Shown in pieces: positions 46,471 through 57,855 of a stretch of 64,000 nucleotides of DNA (position 1 is the stretch's first letter; every line of letters begins with the position of its first letter). Source of the stretch: Narthecium ossifragum (Eukaryota; Streptophyta; Magnoliopsida; Dioscoreales; Nartheciaceae). The notes under the pieces were generated by a model. That model saw only the letters and a program-made list of their open reading frames with translations, was not told where the DNA came from and made no database searches. Location of the stretch: positions 8,630,010 to 8,694,009 of the forward strand of contig OY986972.1 in NCBI GenBank assembly GCA_963920575.1. The letters are read 5' to 3'. A program made the position numbers and the translations under genes.

Positions 46471-47919
46471 TGATGAGTCACTAAATATTCATAATTAAAC
46501 CCCTTAAATTACCTTTGTTAGGCCTAGAGTACTTGTATTTAATAGTTTGTTAGTTTATTTCAGGTTTAATCATGATTTGAGAAGAAATATAAGAAATTCG
46601 ACTAAAAATATGGATTTATGTGATAAAGTCTGCTTCGTCGCCCATCAGGAGAATAATCGCCAAAAATTCTGTATAAGTCTAAATATTCTGAACATTTATC
46701 ATGTGATAGAAGACGTCAAGAGCTAAAACTTCCATATTTGACACTTTACGAGATTCCTAATGGATTGATTCCCGTTTTGAAGAAGATCAAGATACACAGC
46801 TGCTAGAAAACTGCTCCGTCGAAGCTGAGAAGAATATTCTCCAAATATTCTATATTAATTAGAATATTATAAAATAAGTCATATATGACAGAAGACTTGA
46901 AGATCTAGAACTTTCCTGTTTAAGACGTTCTCAGATTCCAAGCCAATTAGTGCCAATATTGAGTTAAAGTTGGAATCCAGAATAGGAGTTGAAATACGAA
47001 AAGAGGAAAGTCACAGTTTAAGTCTAGATAGGACTCTTAAGTCCAAGTTTAGGGTTTCCCTCTTTAAAGGCCTTTTTCAGCCGATTTTTGTATCTTTTTG
47101 ACAATCTTTGGAGAAGGAAAAAGAAGACGGCGAGGATGCGGATGGTGACAACTTCTTATTCCAACTCGATGGCTTTCATCCAAAAGATAAGTTGCTAATT
47201 CTTGTATTTAGGAATATCATGAAACCCTAGTGTAGTTTTGATCTTTCTTTAGTTGGATTCTTGTGAACTTTTCGATGCATGATATCATGAATATGGTTTT
47301 ATTGTTAATGGAGTTGAAGGAACAGAGTTCCCTTGACGTACTTTCAGTCCTACATGATTTCTGTGATTGATTATAGAGATTTATGAAATGGCTTTCATGA
47401 AGTTATTGGTTTGCCTTTGAGATAAGCTATGCTACGCGAAGATAGATTGTACCAAGGTCATTAGGAGTAGTATAATTTAAAGTAATCGTAGGACCAAAGA
47501 CAATCTATGTCAAGTAAAGATAGGTTATGCCGTTGGGACATTAACTTTCTTTTAGGGATTCATGTGAGCTTGTAGCCATATGATCCATAATGTTGAGAGA
47601 AGGGAATAAGATGATAACTAGAGAAGACTAATAACGAAACTAGGGCGGATTGAGTAATTCCTAAGTAACTACTCCATTGATTCGAATTGATCAACCTTTT
47701 ATTTCTTTTCTTTATTCATTTATATAACTCTATTCTATCTTTGATTACTTTCCTTTGTTTTAGGATTTCGAGAATTGATTTTGATTTCCAATGTTTTCCC
47801 TATGGATCGACTTCTGACTTCACCGTTATTCTACCTAGTAGTGTAGTGATTGAATAGGGATTATAAATTTATATTTGATTGAGGTTGCAACGTTTTAATG
47901 ACACGTTCGCGAGCGATCA
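46471..47919 (+). mobile_element. Solo LTR, 1449 bp, in the LINE
   Basis: Starts TGATGAGTCACTAAATATTC and ends CGCGAGCGATCA. Flanks TGCAC (46466-46470) and TGCAT (47920-47924) are a target duplication with one later change. Removing it rejoins LINE coding (SSLSILHDA to WVQEMPLAMS). Near the 3' end CCTATGGATCGACTTC resembles R-U5 of the 43126-44695 LTR. It has no GATC palindrome cluster. Confidence 0.85.
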
Positions 47920-47924
47920 TGCAT

Positions 47925-48098
47925 CATGTAATATACTAAGGGAGCTAGTCCGACCAGGTTTACATATCAACCCTCCACATACCACATCAGCTGCTGCACA
48001 CAAATCTTTCTAGTGTGTAGATCCAGACTTGGAACCTCTCTTGGACGGTAGGATCTCCTTCCATTTGTATTTTGCTTTACTAAACTACTTTCATATTG
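47925..48098 (-). pseudogene. LINE ORF2 segment between nested insertions
   Basis: Reads KYKWKEILPSKRGSKSGSTH, then CAADVVCGGLICKPGRTSSL on the minus strand, matching the LINE region between RT and zf-RVT. It continues into 53886 onward after removal of the hAT element. Confidence 0.75.
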
Positions 48099-48288
48099 TT
48101 TCTTCCAAGGATTCCCCAGCCGACCGGCACCAATGGTGCCGGCCGACAAATGTCGAGCCGGTGGGCCAATGGCACCGACATTGCCCCCGGCTCTGGCACC
48201 ACCCTTTTTGTCCTCTTGCCGACCGGCACTCGATGGTGCCGGTCGATACTTTATATTGCCGGTCGGCAACATTAGTGATGCCGGACAC

Positions 48289-49942
48289 TGATAAGTGCAT
48301 AAAAATGCACTCTGAACAACCTTATAACCATCTCAATTGCTATATCTTCACTCTTAATCAACTTCTTTAGCACTATTTTTATACTTTTATGTACTTCACA
48401 TAGTTGTTTGGAAAATGCAGGAAATTGGAGTTAAAGAAGCTGAATAGATTATATGGATCAACTTGAAAGATTAAATTGTACCTGCTCATGAAGAACCAGA
48501 TGATGTGCCATATATGGTTGGAAAGCTCTTGAAGTCTAGTTTCTGGGAAATTTTACGGTTGGTGATTCTAAGTTTTCTAGAGGAAGTTACAACATTTTTC
48601 GTACCAGTGTGCAATGCTGAGTGAATAGTGACGGTCGACCGTCAGATCTCAAGGTCGACCGTCGCGCCCAAAAATCATCACGGTCGACCGTCAAATCCTC
48701 ACGGTCGACCGTCAAATCCTCAGGGTCGACCGTGGAGCCCGAAAATCCTCACGATCGACCGTCAGATGCTCACGGTCGACCGTGGCATCGACCGTCAGCC
48801 TCAGTCAAGAAAAATACTTCGCAGGGTCGATGCGAAGATCGACCGCCGCTTGTCAAAATAAATTATGCATCTCACGGTCGACCGTCAGGGTCTCACGGTC
48901 GACCGCCAGATCAGCCAGGGCGTATAACGGGTTTAAACTTAACCCGAGTTTGCTAATTCTTGGACACTATAAATAGGAAACTTAGGGTTACTCAAGGGGG
49001 ACTTCTTGGACGTTTTTGGAGGCTTTTTCTGGACGTTTCCCAAAGGAAGAAGATGAAGACATCTCCATCCATGGCCGAGTAATCCGCGGGCATGGCGGAC
49101 GGATGATCTAGCGAGGATTAGGGTTTCTTCTCCAACAATGGTTCATAGTTTTTAATCTTCATTGTTAAACTCTTTTCTATGTATTGGATCTTCAAATATT
49201 ATTTTCAGATTATAGATTTCTATGTGGATGATTAATATTATGAATCCAGTCATGCTTCTTTCATGATCTTAGAATCCCATAGTCTTCTCTTTTGATTCTC
49301 CTACCGAGTCTTGCGAGACCTTTGCTATGCATTGCCCGTAGTGACAGCTGGTATTGTATATTCTTAGGGATCTGGTAAGACAAGTTTGGGGCTCTATCCC
49401 GAGGAATCTTTGTTATGCATTGCCGATTGTGAGAGTTGGTATTGTGTATTCTTAGAGATCCAGTTAGATAGAGTTAGGGCTTTGTCTCGATGAACTTTTG
49501 CTGCGCGTTGCCTGTAGTGACAGCCGGTATCGTGTATTCTTAGGTTTGGTTGGATGAAGTTAGAACTATAAAAATGAAGAACTAATCGTAGGAGGAGACA
49601 TTTATATATTTTGTTAGGTTTATAGTTCCATATCTTCCAGTTAAGGTGATTGGGATGTGAATCCCTTAACTGAGTATCATATGAACCGTTGGGAAGAGAA
49701 GAACCTAAATCCGAGTGAAGTGATTCCTGAAGCCTAGCCTTATAAAAAGCCTGATATCCTTAGTTAATCCTACATTATCATTAATCCTTTGATCTAATTT
49801 AGTTTAGTTAGCTTTCTTGATTGTCTTCAATATATTATTATCTGTATTTCTGGATCCTTTCTGCTTGTCTCTCTGTGGGTTCGACCTCTCTTATGCTGTA
49901 CTGCACCGCGACCGCTGTGCGTGACACATTTGAGCGACATCA
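48289..49942 (+). repeat. Athila-like 5' LTR (1654 bp) inside the hAT element
   Basis: Starts TGATAAGTGCATAAAAATGC, ends GAGCGACATCA. Closely similar to the LTRs at 18891-20511 and 25150-26544 on both sides of the palindrome cluster, including the TATA box CTATAAATAGG at about 48967. Its cluster (48629-48908) is of a different type from that of its relatives. Confidence 0.93.
48629..48908. repeat. Palindrome cluster, ACGGTCGACCGT type, in an Athila-like LTR
   Basis: About ten units of ACGGTCGACCGT or near variants spaced 20-35 bases. It begins just after TGAATAGTG (48622-48630) and contains GAGCCCGAAAATC (48735-48747), both also found beside the chromovirus cluster at 5424-5708. It lies about 60 bases upstream of the TATA box. 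Confidence 0.9.
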
Positions 49943-49947
49943 AAAAT

Positions 49948-49965
49948 TGGCGCCGTTGCCGGGGA
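49948..49965 (+). other. Primer-binding site, tRNA-Asp type
   Basis: TGGCGCCGTTGCCGGGGA, exact complement of the 3' end of plant tRNA-Asp(GUC), five bases after the LTR end. Confidence 0.93.
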
Positions 49966-50192
49966 GACGGTTCAGAAAAGCGCCAGAATCAGATTACAGT
50001 GATTGTAGACATCGAAAGCGGTAACTTCGTTCATTTTCTTTAGTTTTTTTTTTAATTTCGGCTTTGATTTTTCTTCTCTATTAGGATTGTTTTCTTTTAT
50101 TCGGTTTTAGTTAGTAAGTTTAATTTCAATTATTGTATTTGCTTATTTTCTTTAGTTGGTTTGCATCTTTTGGATTGCGTGTTTGTTGGTGT

Positions 50193-50580
50193 ATGCCTCG
50201 GTATAGAGACGAACTAGGCAGATTTGCTAAACGTCCCGAGGGTGATTCTGAAACTTCTGATAGTGAGACATATATTGTTGATCTCTTTGACGCACAGTCA
50301 CAAACTTCACATCATACTTTCATTATGGCTGAGCACGAGGAAGAACAACCTCCTAGGAGTTTGCAAGAATACTTGCATCCTACTCGCACTGCTACACCTT
50401 CATGCATCATGTTTCCACCTAATGCAGCACATGTTGATTTTAAACCTGGCATGATTCAGTTGCTTCCTACCTTTCATGGGTTGGAAAATGAAAATCCATA
50501 TGTGCATATTAGGAAGTTTGATGAAGTAGTAGCGACCTTCCATAGCCAACCAGGTGCACTAGATATGATCCGACTTAAGG
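50193..50580 (+). pseudogene. Athila-like gag start, truncated
   Basis: MPRYRDELGRFAKRPEGDSE, then SLQEYLHPTRTATPSCIMFP, FKPGMIQLLPTFHGLENENP and FHSQPGALDMIRLKA, the N-terminal Athila gag. It stops abruptly at about 50580, where hAT transposase sequence begins. The open frame runs a further 20 residues into hAT DNA out of its frame. No 3' LTR is found, so the rest of this element was lost or the join arose by recombination. Confidence 0.85.
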
Positions 50581-50581
50581 C

Positions 50582-53500
50582 GACTAAAGGAGGCGAAAAA
50601 ATCTATGAAAAACATGAAGGCGAACATAGACAGACAAGCAGCTGAATACCTGGTTCGGGATCCGTACGAGGATGATCCACTGTTGCACGCTGGCATCGAG
50701 GCATCCCTCCAGCATAGCTCGGTGGTTTCATTTCTCTCACATTCCTCCTTTTTCTGCAGCTAACACATTCTTTTGGTCCATGATAAGCACTATACAAAAG
50801 CATGGGCCTGGGATTGAGCCTCATACACATAAAGAAATAGCCGGCAAGTATCTAGATGAGGAGGTCGCCGAAATGCGAGAATATATTAGTGGCTTCAAGA
50901 AACAATGGGACAGATATGGAGTTACACTAATGTACGACAGCTGGACAGGACCAACGAGAATGTCCATAATCAATTTTCTCGTCTACTGCAATAGAAAGGT
51001 GGTGTTCCACAAGTCTATCAATGCCTCCGGCGAATTCCATGATGCAAACTACATTTGTCGTCTCATGGAGCAGGTTGTAAACGAAATAGGGGAGAGATAT
51101 GTCGTGCAGGTAAACTCAAAATCACATATTAATCTAATGCTAAATTTCATTGCGTAGGGGTTGGGAAATTAATAATGTTTGATTATATGTATGATGTAGA
51201 TTGTCACCGATAATGGCGCAAATTTTAAGAAAGCTGGAGAGATGCTCGTCGAGAGGAGGGGGCATTTATATTGGACCCCTTGCGCCGCACATTGTATTGA
51301 TCTGATGCTGCACGACATAGGCCAACTGAAGAAGATAAAGAAGACAGTGGCACAAGCCCAGCAAATCTCTCGGTTCATATACAACCATCTTCCTGTGCAT
51401 GCCATGATGCAAAAATACACCGAGGGAGAGCTCATCCGGCCTGGTGCTACAAGATTTGGCACACATTTCTTTGCATTGAAATCTATGCAACAGAAGATGG
51501 CTGGACTAAAAACTATGTTTGCATCCGAGGAGTGGAGTAACTTTGGTGGATATCCTAACTCCACGGATGGAAAGGAGACATACAAGACAATATTGTCGAA
51601 TAGATTTTGGGAGGCTGTGAATGAAACAGTCAAGGCCATAGAACCTCTTGACGCTGTTCTTCGTATGGCTGATATTGAGAGGAAAGCTCAGATGGGTTAC
51701 CTATATGGAAGGATCGAGCAAGCGAAAGCGGAGATACGGGGAGCTGCTCCAACAGCTTGTGAGAGTATCATCAACATTATTGAGCGCCGCTGGAAGGCAC
51801 AAATGGGCCGCGATTTGCATCTCGCAGGATATTATTTAAATCCAGCATACCAGTACCGCTACAATCTTGCTACCGAGGATCACCTTTTGCGAGCTTTGCG
51901 GAACAGTGTTATCAGGTTAGAGCAAGATGCAACGGCATGCAATTTGGCTATAAATGAGGTATTCTTTTTTGTATATTACAATTTCTCTTCAAGAATTATC
52001 GAAATAATGCTTGAAGACTTACCGTTAAATATGCAAAAATGGAAATCAGGGAATGATGTTCAGAGATGGGATTGGATCTTTCGAGAAGGCCTCGGCTGTA
52101 AATGGGAGATATTCTACTGATCCCGGTGAGTGGTGATTTTGTAACTTATGATTTAATATCATACACAAATAACTCCAAAGTGAGGTTCTAATGAAATATA
52201 TCGTATTACAGCTGAATGGTGGATTCAGTACGTAGAGTCAACACCAAATTTGAGGAGGATTGCGATTCGCATCCTATCACAGACTGTATCATCTAGTGGG
52301 TGCGAACACAATTGGTCTACATTCGCACTAATTCATTCAAAAGTGCGGAATAGGCTGTCATACACTCGGTTGGAGAAGCTGGTATATGTACATTACAATA
52401 TGAGACTCCGACTGAGGTACATCACCGAGGATACAGTGAAAGACATGGGGGATCCTGATTTGATCGACACTGACGTCTTCGGGGAAGAAGATGATATTAT
52501 AGTTGATTGGGTGCGAGCTACAAAAACATGGGTGATCCCGTCTTAGACGAGCCAGGCTATCCACCTCGACCAAATAGGTACATCATCGAGGAGGCAGGGT
52601 TGCAGAACATGGATGTTGATGCTTAGACAACACGGAACGTCAGATCTCCATCAGAGCAACAAGGGGCTCCTAATCCTTCTAGGGTTCCTGCATCTTCTGC
52701 TCGAGGAGGGACTCAAGGTGATACCGACTCTGATGCAGAGTTTGATCGTCTTATGCATGAGAGAGGGGCACGTGTAGGCGGAAAATCCCAGCAAAGCCAG
52801 TCATCCAGACAAAACATAGGTGTACGGGATACCAATGACAGGGAAGTCACCACTTCAGCCAGCACGCATCAGTCGAAGGACAATGACAGCACCGATAGTG
52901 ATGGTGGATGACACGTGCAAACCTGATACACAATCTCAGAGAAGGGACGGTGGCTTGATTTTCACAGAGGAGCAAGGATTCACACACGCTACACAAGACG
53001 AACACCATGGAGCGAGAGATTCGCGCTTGGTGTACGGGAGGCGTAAATGCGGCCAACAGCGAGATGCTCAGTATGATTACTCCGACATGAGACAGAGTCT
53101 CGCTGATGCCAGTTCATCATCCACTCTTTCATCCTATCAGCACCCCTTCCACTCTGAGGAGAGATCCGGTTCTGATTGCTATTCTTCATCACATATCTTT
53201 GGAGATTACCAGTACCCAGTGTCAATTCCTGCACGTCATAGCGTCGATCCCCAGGGCTATGGTTTTTATGGCTATCCTCACTATGGTTCATCTGATTCTC
53301 AAAGCCAGCAGCCATACTTTTCTGAGCAGTTAGAGCCTCACCGATATAGTAGTTATGGAGAGTTTTCATCAAATCCTCCTCTGCGTGTAGATTTCGGGTA
53401 CAACATGCTCGAGGAGGTAACTTTTGAGGATCAGCCTATCCGTTTCATGGACCTCATCAGAGAGTTTGATGAGCAGCATTCATCACATTCCACATTCCCA

Positions 53501-53590
53501 CAGTTTTTATCGTTTATGCAATCTATTAGGGGGGTCACACTCCATCGACTTTCAAACCTGGAGGATCAATATAGTTGGTGGAGAGCATGA
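50582..53590 (+). pseudogene. hAT-family transposase (DUF659 type), two frameshifts
   Basis: N-terminal piece EYLVRDPYEDDPLLHAGIEA, then a 1-base shift at about 50713, then ARWFHFSHIPPFSAANTFFW and RYGVTLMYDSWTGPTRMSII of DUF659. An intron with GT-AG borders (about 51109-51199) leads to IVTDNGANFKKAGE and WTPCAAHCIDLMLHDI (RNase H-fold core). Further exons give ERRWKAQMGRDLHLAGYYLN and, after introns at about 51960-52045 and 52128-52211, CEHNWSTFALIHSKVRNRLS, the hAT dimerisation domain. A second shift near 52530 precedes a Ser/Gln/Tyr-rich tail ending SWWRA. The core is otherwise open, suggesting fairly recent loss. Confidence 0.82.
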
Positions 53591-53885
53591 GAATATACAA
53601 GTCATAGTATGTTGATGTATGTTGCAATGATGTAATGAATGATATAATAAATAGTTCATTATATCTATTATTTATCATTTTGAGTGCCGAAAGATCCAAA
53701 AGATCTCTAAATCAATATAGAACATCAAATATATGATCAAAACTCCGTGCCAAACCATAAATGTGGCGTGCCAAACATTTAAAGGCCCGTGCCGGACCGT
53801 GTCGGACCGTGCCGGCGACAAGTGCCGAGCCGGCCAGGGATCGGCTCGGCGCGTGCCTACGGCACGGCAATCCTTGGTTTCTTCC

Positions 53886-55672
53886 TTATCAAGAAACTTT
53901 GCCATACAACACATCTTTAAAACTAGCTGCCAAGTGCTTAAATCACGCATGCCAAGTCCCTCTACCTCCAATGGCAAGCACACATCACTCCAAGCTACTA
54001 TACTCAGGCCAGATCTCGTTCCTTTCCATAAGAAATCTCTGCATATCCGATTTATACGTTTAATCATAGCCACAGGTACCTTGACAGAAGATATCACGAA
54101 GCTAGGAATGGATTGTAGGACAGACTTGATTAAGACCACCCGATCAGGTTCGGAGATCATGCGGTCTTGCCAACCCAGCACTCTATTAGTCATCTTATCA
54201 ATTAGGCTGGAAAAATCTGCTATCTTCAATCTTCTCTCACTAACTAGCACACCCAAGTAAGTCCAAGACCCTTTTTCTATAGTGATGCCCAGTATATGGC
54301 AGATTGCATGCCTTCTATCTTCATCCACCACCTTTGAAAATCGAATACTAGATTTCAAAGGATTCACCTCCATCCTAGACAGCTCTTTGAAAAGGAGGAG
54401 CTTCTGTTTTAATTTCCTTGCTTCCATACATGTAGCTCGGGTCACGAACATGCAATCATCGGCATATAACAAGTGGGACAAAGCTAAATCTGATCTTGGC
54501 ATCTTCATACCTTCCAGTGGTTAGCCATGACTGCTCAGTATTCTAGATAGCAATTCTTGAACCACCAACATAAATATGGTGAGAGAGGGTCTCCTTGGCG
54601 CAACCCACATTTGGATGTAATTCTACCAAACAATTGACCATTGACAATCAAAGAGAAGCACAGTTTAGTAACATAGGTCATTACCCAACAAACCCATCTA
54701 TCCAGAAATCTCATCTTCCTCAATACCTTGTCTAGAAAAGTCCACTTGACCTTGTCATACGCTAATTTCTAGTCCACCTTTGCAACCATCAAGCTTTCAG
54801 AGCAAGGGGCATGCCTCATTGAGTGAAGCACTTTAATTGTTGTATCAATGTTGTCATGAATGCTTTAGCCAGTTAAAAAAGCTGATTGCTCTAAACCAAC
54901 TACCCCACTCATTGGTGATATCATCATCAGAGCCAATATAGTAGTAATCACCTTATAGCCTACGTTACAGAGGCTAATCAGTCTATAATCCTTGACTCTC
55001 TTTGCTATTTGCCACTTAGGAATGAAGGAAAGAAAGGTCTCATTCCAGTTGTGGGGAAATTTTCCTGAATTGAAAAAACTTAGAACCAAATCAGTGAACT
55101 CAGGACCTACAATGTCCCAGTGCTGAGTGTAGAATTCAATTGGTATGCCATCGGGCCCATGTACCTTTGTTTCTTCCCATACTAAAGACAACTGCTTTGA
55201 CTTCATCCACTGTTACATCACAATCCAGTAGGCCAACCAAGGTAACATCAATCTATGGTAAATCTGGGAGGTCTAGACTATTGCAGTCCCTTGGAGCAGC
55301 CCACATATTGGATTAATATTTAAAAAACTCCTGCCCAATGAGATCCTCATCAAGGACCATACTACCATCTTCACCAATAACATCCAGGACCTTCGACTTG
55401 TAGCCATTGCTGGAAACAACAACATGAAAGAACCCTGAATTTCTATCCCCAGCATGAAGCGACACCACTCTCGCTCGTTGAGCCGCCCGAGATTCTTGCT
55501 GTGTCATAACTAGAGCCCATTGCTTCTCAGTTTCTTTCATCTGCCTCTCATCATCCTCTAGCAATTCTCTATCAGCTTCTAAAGCATACCAAGCATGTAA
55601 ACATTGCTCCATCTGTTTACCAACGCCAAACAAATCCCTGCTATTAGACCTCCTATCCCATCCTTTGACCAT
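53886..55672 (-). pseudogene. LINE reverse transcriptase region
   Basis: In order from 55672: RVVSLHAGDRNSGFFHVVV (pre-RT linker), 55206-54865 EETKVHGPDGIPIEFY and SFIPKWQIAKRVKDYRLISL, 54723 onward NGQLFGRITSKCGLRQGDPL, and 54508 onward SHLLYADDCMFVTRATC with the catalytic YADD box, then GILxxRIxxRICRDFLWKG-like thumb motifs. Frames change between blocks and stops separate them. No endonuclease is present. The thumb continues to KFLDKEET at the hAT insertion point. Confidence 0.85.
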
Positions 55673-55800
55673 GGCTTTAATAGATCTGGAGGAATGATAG
55701 ATCTCGAATTAGCCTGTGATATAATAGCTCTGTAAGGTGTTGCTGCCAGCATCCAATTTGTTTTAGATGGTCTTTCCTGGACTCTGCTATTTGCTAGAGC

Positions 55801-55994
55801 TTAACCATGATGTTTGGATGATGTGGAGCTCTTGATTGTATTGAATGACCATTTAATGTTAATTATCATTATTGTTTCCATAATGTTATTGATCAATACC
55901 CAAAAAATTATTGTGAATATCTTCACTAATGAATCTTCTGCCGTTTAATTGATTTTAAATAACATACCTTGAAATCACTCTTGATGTTCAAATT
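55801..55994. other. Short unassigned stretch before the copia element
   Basis: AT-rich; no feature recognised. It is continuous with 59679 onward once the copia element is removed. Confidence 0.5.
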
Positions 55995-56688
55995 TGTTAG
56001 GAAATCCCTCCCCATGAGAGACGTCGATGAGAGACGTCGACGAGAAGCGACGAGGACGCGCGGTGTTGGACAAACAAACCTGCAGGAAGACAAAGGATCG
56101 ATCCTTTGCTTGGAAAGGATCGATCCTCTCAGTCCAGATCTCTTGACAGAGAATTGTGTTGGAAAGGATCGATCCCTTCAGTCCGGATCTCATGACAGAG
56201 AGCATGTTTGTGGATGATCGATCCTCATCCTCAAGAGGATCGATCATCGTCGGGGCAGTCAATTCTACGGAATGAAAGGATCGATCCTTTCATTCAAGAA
56301 GATCGATCATTTACGGCATCCGGGCTAAAATCAAGGGTCCAGATTAATCCGAGTATGGGTTAGTTAGTGGATATAAATAAGGTTGGGGTGTAACCCTAAT
56401 CAGTATGCTTGATATCAGAAACCCTAAAGAGAGAGGTCTGGGGGGCTTGATAGAAAGTTGGGTATTCTAGAGTGAATGTATATGGGAGGGTTGAGAGAGA
56501 TTTATATGTGGGAGTTGAGAGATCAAGTCTTGTAAATCTCCTACATATTGAAGTTTTTCTCTCTTCCCGTGGTTTTTCCTTTGCGGTAATTTGCCGAAAG
56601 GTTTTTCACGTTAAATTATGGTGTCTCCTTTTATTGGTCTATTTTGTTGCTTTCCCATCTTGATTGCATCCCCTCCGAATTCCTAACA
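55995..56688 (+). repeat. 5' LTR of the copia element (694 bp)
   Basis: Starts TGTTAGGAAATCC and ends GAATTCCTAACA, a perfect terminal inverted pair (TGTTAGGAA/TTCCTAACA). GGATCGATCC-type palindromes cluster at 56090-56320, about 40-50 bases before the box ATATAAATAAGG at about 56375. Confidence 0.93.
56090..56320. repeat. GGATCGATCC palindrome cluster in the copia LTR
   Basis: Eight units including AGGATCGATCCT, TGATCGATCC and GGATCGATCATC, with spacers CAGTCCAGATCTCTTGACAG and TGACAGAGAGCA (56193-56204). It is repeated in the 3' LTR at 57940-58185 with one extra unit. The spacer TGACAGAGAGCA also occurs twice in the unrelated LTR at 43126-44695. Confidence 0.9.
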
Positions 56689-56690
56689 AG

Positions 56691-56704
56691 TGGTATCAGG
56701 AGCC
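56691..56704 (+). other. Primer-binding site, tRNA-Met type (copia)
   Basis: TGGTATCAGGAGCC two bases after the LTR end, the usual tRNA-Met site of plant copia elements with one extra G. Confidence 0.85.
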
Positions 56705-56729
56705 AGGTTCATTGGTTCAACAGTTCGTG

Positions 56730-57543
56730 ATGGCGGGGAAGGCCTCAGCTTCTCGTTTCGAGGTTGCTCAATTCGATGGGAAAAGCAACTTCGGCTTGTG
56801 GCAGCAGCGGGTGAAGGATATCCTGGTGTAGCAGGGTCTCTACAAGGCCCTGAAGGGAAAGAAGCCTGAGTCTAAGCCGGTCGAAGACTAGGAGGAGATC
56901 GAGATGAAGGCGGTGAGCACCATCAGGCTCTGCCTAGCTGATGAGGTCATGTACAACGTCATCAATGAGGACACGGCTACAGGGCTGTGGTCAAGGTTAG
57001 AGAGTTTGTTCATAACCAAATCTCTGACGAACAAGTTGTTCCTGAAACAACAGCTGTACACCTTGAGGATGAAGGAAGATTCAAATCTGATAGAGCACCT
57101 GGACACCTTTAATTGATCATCACCCAGTTGCTGAGCATGGAAGTGATAGTGGATGATGAAGACAAGGCCCTCCTCCTTTTGGCGTCTCTTCCACCTTTCC
57201 ACGAGCACCTGGTGACTACATTACTCTATGGGAAGGAGTCCCTAGAGACAGAGGAAGTCACGGCGGCCCTGCTCTCCAATGCCTTGAGAAAGAGGTCAAC
57301 AGATGAGCCTGTCTTAGAGGCACATTTGGTAGAGAGGAAGCGCTCGTATGGGAAGGATGACAAGATCAAAGGAAAGAGAGTTACTTGCTACTACTGTGGG
57401 AAGGAAGGCCAGATCAAGCGGCGATGCAGGAAGTACAAGGATGATCTTGCTAATGGGAAGGTCAAGGAGGATGATGAGAAAAGCAACAACGTAGTGACAC
57501 TCGACAGTGACGTGTGTGTCATTACGGGGGAGCTTCCATACTA
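56730..57543 (+). pseudogene. Copia gag (Tnt1-94-like) with zinc knuckle
   Basis: Starts MAGKASASRFEVAQFDGKSN, then FGLWQQRVKDILV, two in-frame stops (56827 and 56889), KAVSTIRLCLADEVMYNVIN, LFLKQQLYTLRMKEDSNLIE, a one-base shift at about 57113, ALLLLASLPPFHEHLVTTLL and the CCHC knuckle CYYCGKEGQIKRRC. It ends at 57543. UBN2-type gag plus knuckle is the normal N-terminal third of a copia polyprotein; the rest is missing. Only three lesions in about 270 codons means it was functional not long ago. Confidence 0.88.
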
Positions 57544-57855
57544 GAGGAACGATGGGGGTTCCGATCGATCGAAGTGATCGAAAAGGCTGAGTCATGCGGT
57601 ATGATGGCTCGAATGGTGGCATGACAGAGTGTATGAAGGCCGAGTCATGCGGTATGATGGCTCGAATGGTGGCACGACATAGTGTATGAAGGTCCAAGTC
57701 TTGATTGCGACATCGAGAGTTCGATGGGGTTGATGGAGTCTTCAAGAGTCATGAGGCGCAATGACTTGAAGAAGTGCAACACAAGGAGAGTGCAATGTCA
57801 GAACTAGTAAGAGCTCGACAGGGTTCTGGTCTCTCATGAGTCGGGAGGGGGAGCT
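57544..57855 (+). other. Copia residual interior and polypurine tract
   Basis: No domain. A 60-base direct duplication built on GCCGAGTCATGCGGTATGAT-like sequence occurs at about 57585-57680. GGGAGGGGGAGCT lies just before the 3' LTR. Confidence 0.7.

Larger units (their letters stand above)
48107..53877 (+). mobile_element. hAT transposon carrying an Athila-like fragment
   Basis: The 8-bp host sequence TTTCTTCC is duplicated at 48099-48106 and 53878-53885, the hAT hallmark. The left end AAGGATTCCCC and the right end GGGG-free AATCCTTGG form short inverted termini, offset by two bases. Subterminal regions (48107-48288 and 53730-53877) are full of GGCACGG / GTGCCGG and GCCGACCGGCAC motifs. 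A DUF659/hAT transposase lies at about 50582-53590. The 5' part is replaced or interrupted by an Athila-like LTR and gag start (48289 to about 50580). Confidence 0.85.
45445..55800 (-). mobile_element. LINE (non-LTR retrotransposon), 5'- and 3'-truncated, nested insertions
   Basis: Minus-strand ORF2 remnants in order: linker and RT (55672-53886), then 48098-47925, then zinc-finger/RNase H part (46470-45445). The segments join cleanly when the hAT (48107-53877) and the solo LTR (46471-47919) are removed at their duplications. No endonuclease domain remains upstream of 55672, so the copy is 5'-truncated. At the low end there is no poly(A): the RNase H sequence runs into Tat gag. Confidence 0.85.

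Noticed and set aside
53733..54524. Plus-strand frames over the LINE
   Set aside because: Antisense shadows of the LINE RT; the YADD-containing minus frame is the real one.
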